DNA from: Georgenia sp. EYE_87
Lineage (GTDB): Bacteria > Actinomycetota > Actinomycetes > Actinomycetales > Actinomycetaceae
Reading direction: 5' to 3'
DNA: 64,000 nucleotides
NCBI RefSeq assembly: GCF_023148685.1
Contig: NZ_JAHXNL010000001.1
Span: 62,001-126,000, forward strand
The notes under the pieces were generated by a model. The model was not told where the DNA came from. It worked only from the letters and a program-made list of their open reading frames with translations, and made no database searches. Of this stretch, positions 57,605 to 64,000 are shown piece by piece; the first letter of the stretch is position 1; each line of letters opens with the position of its first letter. A program made the translations under genes and the position numbers.

Positions 57605-60286
57605 GTGACTGACACCCAGCGCCCGCGTCTCCTGCTCGTCGACGGTCATTCGATGGCCTTCCGTGCCTTCTACGCCCTGCCGGCGGAGAACTTCTCGACC
57701 TCCACGGGGCAGCACACCAACGCGGTCTACGGGTTCCTCTCGATGCTCATCAAGCTGCTCGACGAGGAGAAGCCCACCCACCTCGCCGTGGCGTTCGACC
57801 TCTCCGACGTGACCTTCCGCACAGAGGAGTACGCCGAGTACAAGGGCAACCGGGACGCGGCCCCCGAACCCTTCAAGGGGCAGGTGCCGCTCATCCGCGA
57901 GGTCATGGCGGCCATGAACGTGCCCGTCCTGGAGAAGTCGGGCTTCGAGGCCGACGACGTCCTGGCGACCCTCGCGCGGTCGGGCGAGGGGGCGGGGATG
58001 GAGGTGCTGCTCATCTCCGGCGACCGCGACACGTTCCAGCTCGTCAGCGAGGACGTCACCGTCCTGTACCCCGTCCGGGGCGTCTCGACCCTGACGCGGA
58101 TGACCCCGGACGCGGTGCTGGAGAAGTACGGGGTCGGCCCGGAGCGGTACCCCGACCTCGCCGCGCTGGTGGGGGAGACGAGCGACAACCTGCCCGGGGT
58201 GCCGGGGGTGGGGCCGAAGACGGCCGCGAAGTGGGTCAACCTCTACGACGGCCTCGACAACGTCATCGGCCGGGCCGACGAGATCGGCGGCAAGGCCGGC
58301 CAGAGCCTGCGCGACCACCTCGACCAGGTGATCCGCAACCGCCGGCTCAACCAGCTGGTGACCGAGGTCGAGCTGCCGCTCGGGGTGGACGACCTCGCGC
58401 GCCGGCCCTTCGACCGGGAGGCGGTCCACCAGCTCTTCGACACGCTCGAGTTCGACGTCCTGCGTGACCGGCTCTTCGCCACGCTGCCCGACAAGGACGA
58501 GTCGGCACCGGCCGAGACGCTCGACATCGACGTCGTCGCGGTTCAGGACCTCCCCGGCGGGCTGGCGCCATGGCTGGCCGAGCGGCGCGAGCAGCTCCTC
58601 GGCCTCGACGTCACGGGCACGTCCGCGCAGGGCGCGGGCGACGCCTGGGCCCTCGCGCTGGCCGACGACAGCGGCCACGCCGTCACGATCGACCTCTCCG
58701 AGCTCCCGCCCGAGGAGGAGAGCGTCCTCGCCGCCTGGCTCGCCGCCGCCGCGCGGGCCAAGGCGGTGCACGAGGCCAAGCGTGCCTGGCACGCCCTCGG
58801 GGGACGCGGGCTGACGCTCGCCGGCGTCACGTTCGACACCGCGCTGGCCGGCTACCTCACCCACCCCGACCAGCGCCGCTACGCGCTGGCCGACCTGACG
58901 GTGCGGTACCTGCGCCGGGAGCTGCGCGAGGACGAGGCCGAGGGCGGGCAGGCGATGCTCGCCCTCGACGGCGGCACGGCGGACCGGCTGGCGGGGCTCC
59001 GCGCGGGCGCCGTCGTCGAGCTCGCGGGGGTGCTCGGTAGCGAGCTGGCCGACCGCGGCGCCGCGCAGCTGCTCTCCGACCTCGAGCTGCCCGTCCAGCG
59101 GGTGCTGCAGGACATGGAGCGCGTGGGTATCGCGGCGGACGCGGAGAACTTCGAGTCGCTGCGCCGGGACTTCGACCACGAGGTGGAGCGGGCCGCCGCT
59201 ATGGCGTACGAGGCCATCGGCCACGAGGTCAACCTCTCCAGCCCGAAGCAGCTCCAGGAGGTGCTCTTCACCGAGCTGGAGATGCCGAGGACGAAGAAGA
59301 CCAAGACCGGCTACACCACCGACGCCGACTCGCTGGCCGACCTGTACGCCAAGACGGAGCACCCGTTCCTCGAGCACCTGCTCGCGCACCGCGACCAGAT
59401 CCGGCTGCGGCAGACGGCGGAGGGACTGCTGCGCTCGATCTCGCCCGACGGGCGGATCCACACCACCTTCCACCAGACCATCGCCGCGACCGGCCGGCTC
59501 AGCTCGACCGACCCGAACCTGCAGAACATCCCGGTGCGCACCGAGGACGGTCTGCGCATCCGGGAGGGCTTCGTGGTGGGGGAGGGCTACGAGGAGCTCC
59601 TGACCGCGGACTACTCCCAGATCGAGATGCGGATCATGGCGCACCTGTCGGGCGACGCCGGCCTGATCGACGCGTTCAACTCCGGCGAGGACCTGCACTC
59701 CTACGTCGGCAGCCGCGTGTTCGACGTGCCGACCGACGAGGTCACGGCCGCCCAGCGCAGCAAGATCAAGGCGATGAGCTACGGCCTGGCGTACGGGCTG
59801 AGCGCGTTCGGGCTCTCCCGCCAACTGCGGATCGAGGTCTCCGAGGCCCGCACCCTCATGGAGGGCTACTTCGAGCGGTTCGGCGGCGTGCGCGACTACC
59901 TCACCGGCGTCGTCGACCAGGCCCGCCGGACCGGCTACACCGAGACCATCATGGGGCGGCGCCGGTACCTGCCGGACCTGACCAGCGACAACCGCCAGCG
60001 CCGCGACATGGCCGAGCGGATGGCGCTCAACGCGCCCATCCAGGGATCGGCGGCCGACATCATCAAGGTCGCCATGGTGGGCACGCGCAGGGCGCTGGAC
60101 ACCGCCGGGCTGCGCTCGCGGCTCCTGCTCCAGGTCCACGACGAGCTCGTGCTCGAGGTGGCGCCGGGGGAGGCCGAGGAGGTCGAGGCGCTGGTCCGGC
60201 GCGAGATGGCCGGGGCGGCGGAGCTGTCCGTGCCGCTCGACGTCTCGGTGGGCACGGGCCGGTCCTGGCGCGACGCCGCACACTGA
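57605..60286 (+). CDS. polA: DNA polymerase I
   Basis: Repair and Okazaki-fragment polymerase. The 893-residue product has a 5' nuclease domain (about 1-300: LLLVDGHSMAFRAFYAL, GFEADDVLATLA, SGDRDTFQL, PGVPGVGPKTAAKW). A degenerate 3'-5' exonuclease domain follows (about 310-490); its first motif reads LLGLDVTG, with Thr where the metal-binding Glu should be, so proofreading is probably absent, as in mycobacteria. The polymerase domain has motif A ADYSQIEMR, motif B RSKIKAMSYGLAYG and motif C LLQVHDELVLE. GTG 57605 gives VTDTQRPRLLLVDGHS. Confidence 0.96.
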   Translation: MTDTQRPRLLLVDGHSMAFRAFYALPAENFSTSTGQHTNAVYGFLSMLIKLLDEEKPTHLAVAFDLSDVTFRTEEYAEYKGNRDAAPEPFKGQVPLIREVMAAMNVPVLEKSGFEADDVLATLARSGEGAGMEVLLISGDRDTFQLVSEDVTVLYPVRGVSTLTRMTPDAVLEKYGVGPERYPDLAALVGETSDNLPGVPGVGPKTAAKWVNLYDGLDNVIGRADEIGGKAGQSLRDHLDQVIRNRRLNQLVTEVELPLGVDDLARRPFDREAVHQLFDTLEFDVLRDRLFATLPDKDESAPAETLDIDVVAVQDLPGGLAPWLAERREQLLGLDVTGTSAQGAGDAWALALADDSGHAVTIDLSELPPEEESVLAAWLAAAARAKAVHEAKRAWHALGGRGLTLAGVTFDTALAGYLTHPDQRRYALADLTVRYLRRELREDEAEGGQAMLALDGGTADRLAGLRAGAVVELAGVLGSELADRGAAQLLSDLELPVQRVLQDMERVGIAADAENFESLRRDFDHEVERAAAMAYEAIGHEVNLSSPKQLQEVLFTELEMPRTKKTKTGYTTDADSLADLYAKTEHPFLEHLLAHRDQIRLRQTAEGLLRSISPDGRIHTTFHQTIAATGRLSSTDPNLQNIPVRTEDGLRIREGFVVGEGYEELLTADYSQIEMRIMAHLSGDAGLIDAFNSGEDLHSYVGSRVFDVPTDEVTAAQRSKIKAMSYGLAYGLSAFGLSRQLRIEVSEARTLMEGYFERFGGVRDYLTGVVDQARRTGYTETIMGRRRYLPDLTSDNRQRRDMAERMALNAPIQGSAADIIKVAMVGTRRALDTAGLRSRLLLQVHDELVLEVAPGEAEEVEALVRREMAGAAELSVPLDVSVGTGRSWRDAAH

Positions 60287-60288
60287 TC

Positions 60289-60305
60289 CCGAGGCCGCTC
60301 CTCGG
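60289..60305. terminator. Small hairpin between convergent polA and CPBP genes
   Basis: CCGAGG at 60289-60294 pairs with CCTCGG at 60300-60305 around a 5-base loop, directly after the polA stop. Weak, and without a T-tract. Confidence 0.3.
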
Positions 60306-60334
60306 CCACCCTGACGGCCCTCCCGCCCGTCGTC

Positions 60335-61090
60335 TCAGCCGAGGAGCAGCTGCGGCCCCGTGGCGAGCAGGAAGCTCGTGCCGTTGAGCCCGATGTGCAC
60401 GGCGATCCCGACGCGGACGTCGCGCGTCCGCCAGACGGCGTACACCATCGGCGCGAGGATGACGACGAGCGAGAAGAAGTCCCACGGCTTCCACAGGTGG
60501 TACAGAGCGAACAGGGCGACGTTGACCAGTGGCGCCCAGGCGCCCAGGCGGGCGAGCCGGGGGAGCAGGTAGCCGCGGAAGTACAGCTCCTCCACCAGCG
60601 GGGCCACGAGCACGAGGACGAGGAAGAACCCCACCGCGGTGAGGAAGCGGGCCGGGGCACCGCTGGTCTCGCCGACGTCGGGTGGCACGGGCGCCAGCGC
60701 CCACCCGGGCATCCAGGCGAAGGCCGACTCCTTGATCCCGTCCCTGACGCTCGCCATCACGATCGAGGCGGCCAGGCCCCAGACCACGAGGCCGAGGCAC
60801 AGCAACGTCCGGCGCCAGGTGAACGGGCCGGGACGGAGGGGGAGCACCGCGGAGATGTCCCGGCGGCCGGTGGCGCGGTGCGCCTGGCGCAGCAGGAAGC
60901 CCAGCTCCAGCGCCGTGACCCCGACGATCCCGGCGACGATCCCCGCGGCGATCGGCGGGTAGCCCGCACGGACCATCAGCGGCCCGAGCAGGTAGAAGAG
61001 CGCCGCGGTGACGATTCCTGGGGCCAGGTGCAGGGCCAGGAGCACGGGCAACGAGTGCTCGTCGGTGCGGGCGGTCGCGGGGCGCGTCAT
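60335..61090 (-). CDS. CPBP-family intramembrane metalloprotease
   Basis: A 251-residue membrane protein of the CPBP (Abi/Rce1-like) family. It has about seven hydrophobic segments and the catalytic motif EELYFRGYLLPRL near residue 175. The second and third conserved segments are ALYHLWKPWDF (His) and VGIAVHIGLNGTSF (His, Asn). Family members are glutamate-dependent intramembrane proteases, some involved in bacteriocin self-immunity, but most bacterial roles are unknown. Its ATG overlaps the stop of the upstream membrane-protein gene by four bases (ATGA), so they form an operon. Confidence 0.9.
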   Translation of the reverse strand: MTRPATARTDEHSLPVLLALHLAPGIVTAALFYLLGPLMVRAGYPPIAAGIVAGIVGVTALELGFLLRQAHRATGRRDISAVLPLRPGPFTWRRTLLCLGLVVWGLAASIVMASVRDGIKESAFAWMPGWALAPVPPDVGETSGAPARFLTAVGFFLVLVLVAPLVEELYFRGYLLPRLARLGAWAPLVNVALFALYHLWKPWDFFSLVVILAPMVYAVWRTRDVRVGIAVHIGLNGTSFLLATGPQLLLG

Positions 61091-61797
61091 CGGTGGGCGG
61101 CGGAGGAGGGGCTGCTCCCGACGGCGGCTCTCCGGCGGTCGGTGGCGGACCAGGCGATCCACCCGCCCGCGACGGCGACGAGCGCGGCGCCGACGAGCAC
61201 CGTGGGCGGGGTGCTGCCCGTGCTGACCGCGGCCACCACGATGCCCAGCGGGTACATCAGGACCGCTGCGGCGAGCCAGAGGACACCGGCCCACCGGGGC
61301 AGCGTCCGGGAGCGCCAGACCGCCGCCCCGAGGAGCACGTTCCCCACGAACGACAGGACGACCGACGTCAGACCGACGAGGGCGAAGGCGTCGCTGGCGT
61401 AGCTGTCGGGCAGCTCGTCGTACCCCTCCACGCCGGCCAGGTGGGCCTGGCCCTCCTGCGGCGAGGCGAACGCCGACACCCCGCCGGCGAACAGGAACAG
61501 CGACGTGCCGAGGACGGTGGTCGTCATGGCGGTCAGTGCGAGGCTGCCGGCCCGGCCGCCGGCGAGGTAGGCCCCGAGCGCGAAGGTGCCGAAGATCGCC
61601 AGGATCAGGCCGAGGCCGCTGCCGAGGACGTGGGTGAGGACGTACTCGGGCGTCGTGACGAAGCGAGCCCACGCGTCGTACTGACTGTCCGGGTCGGGCT
61701 GCGGCTCGCGCGCGGACCACAGCGTGAGCAGGCCGTAGAGGGGCAGTCCGAGCAGCCCCGCCCGGATCCACAGCTGACTTCGTCGCCGACCGTCCAT
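61087..61797 (-). CDS. Membrane protein of unknown function, coupled to CPBP protease
   Basis: A 236-residue integral membrane protein with six hydrophobic segments: a first near residues 10-25, then LGLILAIFGTFALGAYLAG, LALTAMTTTVLGTSLFLFAGG, ALVGLTSVVLSFVGNVLLGAAVW, WAGVLWLAAAVLMYPLGIVVAAV and VLVGAALVAVAGGWIAWSA. A conserved-looking extracytoplasmic loop VEGYDELPDSYASDAF lies in the middle. No catalytic motif was recognised. ATG 61797 has GGAGGCG upstream. Translational overlap with the CPBP gene suggests a shared task. Confidence 0.8.
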   Translation of the reverse strand: MDGRRRSQLWIRAGLLGLPLYGLLTLWSAREPQPDPDSQYDAWARFVTTPEYVLTHVLGSGLGLILAIFGTFALGAYLAGGRAGSLALTAMTTTVLGTSLFLFAGGVSAFASPQEGQAHLAGVEGYDELPDSYASDAFALVGLTSVVLSFVGNVLLGAAVWRSRTLPRWAGVLWLAAAVLMYPLGIVVAAVSTGSTPPTVLVGAALVAVAGGWIAWSATDRRRAAVGSSPSSAAHR

Positions 61798-61933
61798 GGT
61801 CGCCTCCGCCGGGAGAACGCCGTCGGGCCCGTACGAGCCGCCGGGCTCCGGATGTGGTGCCGTTCCGGGAGAGTGTGCGCCCCGCGGGACCCGACGGGCA
61901 ACGGGCACTCCGGACGATCGACCGGCGGGCCCT

Positions 61934-62752
61934 CTAGGGCCGGCGGGTGACGAAGATGGCCGTCCCGGGCAGGAGCGCCCCGCGCTCGGGCCCCCACCCG
62001 CCCCAGACATTGTCGTTGCCGGTCGGCCACTCGGGCTCCACGAGGTCCTCGAGCACCAGTCCGGCCCCGACGACGTCGCGGACGTGATCGCCCAGCGTGC
62101 GGTGGTACTCGGCGTAGAGGGGACGGCCGGCGTCGTCGGTCTCGACGTACGGCGAGCGGTCGAAGTACGACCGGGTTACGCGCAGGCCGCGGGCGGTCGG
62201 GTCGTCGGGGAACGCCCATCGGACGGGGTGCGACACGGAGAAGACCCAGCGACCACCGGGGCGGAGCACCCGCACCACCTCGCGGTGCACGCGGTTCGGG
62301 TCGGGCACGAACGGCAGGGCGCCGAAGGCGGTGAAGACCGCGTCGAAGCTCGCGTCCGCGAACGGCAGTGCCCGCGCGTCCGCGAGCACCGTGGGCACGG
62401 TGATCCCGGTCGCCGCGTCGAGCTCGCGGCCCCGGGCGAGCATGCCGGCCGCGACGTCCGTCGCGACCGCGTCGACGCCCTGGCCGACCAGCCAGCGCGA
62501 GCACTGGGCCGCGCCGCACCCGACCTCGAGCACGCGGGCACCCCGCAGGTCCCCGACCGGGCCGAGCAGGTGCGCGTCGGTCTCGCGCAGCCCCTCCGGG
62601 CACCAGCAGAAGTCCGCCGGCCCGAGGAACTCCCCGTGCTCGGCCAGGTAGCCGGCGGACTCCTCGCTCCACCAGGCGGCGTTGGCCCGCGCGGCGGCCT
62701 CGCCGTCGACGGGTCCGTAGCCGGCGCGGGCCGGGACGTGCTGCGGGGACAT
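61934..62752 (-). CDS. Class I SAM-dependent methyltransferase
   Basis: A 272-residue methyltransferase. Motif I VLEVGCGAAQCSRWLVGQG is near residue 73, and the acidic loop is VATDVAAGMLARGREL. LPFADASFDAVFTAFGALPFVPDPNRVHREVVRVLRPGGRWVFSVSHPVRWAF has the usual motif II/III layout. The N-terminal ANAAWWSEESAGYLAEHGEFL segment is common in actinobacterial relatives of unknown substrate. The distinctive VEPEWPTGNDNVWGGWGPERGALLPGTAIF end matches that same group. It stands alone on the minus strand. Confidence 0.88.
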   Translation of the reverse strand: MSPQHVPARAGYGPVDGEAAARANAAWWSEESAGYLAEHGEFLGPADFCWCPEGLRETDAHLLGPVGDLRGARVLEVGCGAAQCSRWLVGQGVDAVATDVAAGMLARGRELDAATGITVPTVLADARALPFADASFDAVFTAFGALPFVPDPNRVHREVVRVLRPGGRWVFSVSHPVRWAFPDDPTARGLRVTRSYFDRSPYVETDDAGRPLYAEYHRTLGDHVRDVVGAGLVLEDLVEPEWPTGNDNVWGGWGPERGALLPGTAIFVTRRP

Positions 62753-63065
62753 GTCACCAGTGTGCACACCCGGCCGGGGGCCGCCTGCCGGCGAGTTGGC
62801 GACGTCCGTCGGCAGGTGCCCGGGAGCGGGGAGGCCGACGCCCCGCCGGGCCTGCCCCGGACCCGGGAGACCTGCGGCCCGCCGGGCCCAGCCCGGACCC
62901 GGGGGGTGAGGCACGTCACGAGGGGGGCGGCGTGGTTGCCCGGCCGCACCCGGCGTCGGTAGGATCAACCTTTGGTGCAGTTGTGCCTATGCGGCTGCTC
63001 CTGCGTCACCTTTCAGAACAATCCTGTCCGCACTACTTCCTGTCCGCATCGGAGTCCACAGCTCA
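62753..63065. other. 313-base upstream region of rpsA
   Basis: No gene is seen. The first part is a GC-rich duplicated segment (62842-62903). From about 62960 the DNA becomes clearly less GC-rich, with TAGGATCAACCTTTGG and TTTCAGAACAATCC, and probably holds the rpsA promoter and a leader. No clear -35/-10 pair could be assigned. Confidence 0.4.
62842..62903 (+). repeat. Imperfect 26-bp direct repeat upstream of rpsA
   Basis: Segments 62842-62867 and 62878-62903 both read CCCGCCGGGCC, two variable bases, then CCGGACCCGGG, 10 bases apart. They are self-complementary in part and may form hairpins. Confidence 0.55.
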
Positions 63066-64000
63066 ATGACCACCACTACGCCCACGCAGCCGACGTCCCC
63101 CCAGGTTGCCGTCAACGACATCGGTTCTGAGGAAGACTTCCTCGCCGCGATTGACGCGACCATCAAGTACTTCAACGACGGGGACATCGTCGAGGGCACC
63201 ATCGTCAAGGTCGACCGGGACGAGGTACTCCTCGACATCGGTTACAAGACCGAGGGCGTCATCCTCTCCCGCGAGCTGTCCATCAAGCACGACGTGGACC
63301 CGGACGAGGTCGTCTCCGTCGGGGACAAGATCGAGGCGCTCGTCCTCCAGAAGGAGGACAAGGAGGGCCGGCTGCTCCTGTCGAAGAAGCGCGCCCAGTA
63401 CGAGCGCGCCTGGAGCACGATCGAGAAGATCAAGGAGGAGGACGGCGTCGTCACCGGCACCGTCATCGAGGTCGTCAAGGGCGGCCTGATCCTCGACATC
63501 GGCCTGCGCGGCTTCCTCCCGGCCTCCCTCGTCGAGATGCGCCGCGTCCGCGACCTCCAGCCCTACGTGGGCAAGGAGCTCGAGGCGAAGATCATCGAGC
63601 TGGACAAGAACCGCAACAACGTGGTGCTCTCCCGTCGCGCCTGGCTCGAGCAGACGCAGTCCGAGGTGCGCTCGCACTTCCTGCAGACCCTGCAGAAGGG
63701 CCAGGTCCGCCCCGGTGTGGTCTCCTCCATCGTCAACTTCGGCGCCTTCGTCGACCTCGGTGGTGTGGACGGTCTCGTGCACGTCTCCGAGCTGTCCTGG
63801 AAGCACATCGACCACCCGAACGAGATCGTCGAGGTCGGCCAGGAGGTCACCGTCGAGGTTCTCGACGTCGACATGGACCGCGAGCGGGTCTCCCTGTCGC
63901 TCAAGGCGACGCAGGAGGACCCGTGGCAGGCCTTCGCCCGCACGCACGCCATCGGCCAGGTCGTGCCCGGCAAGGTCACCAAGCTCGTCCCGTTCGGCGC
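63066..64000 (+). CDS. rpsA: 30S ribosomal protein S1, 5' part, cut by window edge
   Basis: RNA-binding ribosomal protein S1 that helps recruit mRNA to the 30S subunit. The 311 visible residues start MTTTTPTQPTSPQVAVNDIG. They contain S1 repeats 1 (about 38-105, GDIVEGTIVKVDRDEVLLDIGYKTEGVI), 2 (about 125-190, VVTGTVIEVVKGGLILDIGLRGFLPASL), 3 (about 215-285, GVVSSIVNFGAFVDLGGVDGLVHVSELSW) and the start of repeat 4 (GQVVPGKVTKLVPFG). The reading frame is open to the window edge. Confidence 0.96.
   Translation, partial: MTTTTPTQPTSPQVAVNDIGSEEDFLAAIDATIKYFNDGDIVEGTIVKVDRDEVLLDIGYKTEGVILSRELSIKHDVDPDEVVSVGDKIEALVLQKEDKEGRLLLSKKRAQYERAWSTIEKIKEEDGVVTGTVIEVVKGGLILDIGLRGFLPASLVEMRRVRDLQPYVGKELEAKIIELDKNRNNVVLSRRAWLEQTQSEVRSHFLQTLQKGQVRPGVVSSIVNFGAFVDLGGVDGLVHVSELSWKHIDHPNEIVEVGQEVTVEVLDVDMDRERVSLSLKATQEDPWQAFARTHAIGQVVPGKVTKLVPFG

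Noticed and set aside
57586-57615. Earlier GTG start for the thioesterase at 57615
   Set aside because: It would overlap the polA start codon and adds residues (MSVTGATLGV) outside the hotdog fold.

Overview
The window is chromosomal DNA of a very GC-rich actinobacterium. Support for this comes from mycothiol synthesis (mshC), a complete pupylation gene set, an ANTAR response regulator, a PolA without a proofreading site, HGxxPAAW and TIGR03085 family proteins, and frequent GTG starts. Gene content and order fit Micrococcales (Cellulomonas/Georgenia-like), but the genus cannot be fixed from sequence reading alone. The window is mostly ordinary core chromosome: no insertion sequence, phage, CRISPR array or rRNA was seen, and there is one tRNA gene.

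Layout. 1-3.4 kb: end of a beta-lactamase-family hydrolase, a WS/DGAT acyltransferase broken by a frameshifting deletion that removes its catalytic motif, and an aldo/keto reductase. 3.5-8.3 kb: uppP, mshC and a translationally coupled RsbQ-RsbP-like energy-stress pair. 8.3-9.9 kb: thiosulfate uptake pair tsuA-tsuB behind a 20-codon leader ORF and mutually exclusive hairpins. 10.2-16.2 kb: Gfo/Idh/MocA oxidoreductase, PAC2 protein, HAD phosphatase, GAP-family membrane protein, RecB-like Fe-S nuclease and a site-2 protease. 16.2-24.5 kb: trmI, mpa/arc, dop, an SDR-like gene, pup, pafA and an FKBP lipoprotein. The 20S proteasome genes prcBA are absent from their usual place between pup and pafA. 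24.5-26.6 kb: a P-loop kinase, hisF and a small membrane protein. 26.6-38.0 kb: an accessory-looking block with a HelD/HelR-like RNA-polymerase ATPase, a membrane protein of unknown function, a secreted subtilase with C-terminal repeats, a TIGR03085 protein and a heterodimeric ABC exporter. 38.2-45.5 kb: hisI-trpE-membrane protein, HGxxPAAW protein, trpCBA and lgt. 45.5-54.6 kb: a lipoprotein, gltBD and pyk. 54.7-64 kb: tRNA-Leu(CAA), PdtaR-like regulator, an orphan amino-acid binding lipoprotein, a hotdog thioesterase, polA, a CPBP protease with a membrane partner, a methyltransferase and the 5' part of rpsA.

Functional themes. There is amino-acid synthesis (his, trp, glutamate), pupylation, sulfur and thiol metabolism (tsuAB, mshC), and stress signalling (RsbQP). 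Two 11-bp-phased GTnAC-type repeat arrays, upstream of gltB and of the orphan binding protein, suggest shared nitrogen control. A TANNNT hexamer ending 7-9 bases before the start codon recurs at about a dozen genes, suggesting frequent leaderless transcription. Very long antisense open frames over gltB, mpa, mshC and others are high-GC shadows and were left out.
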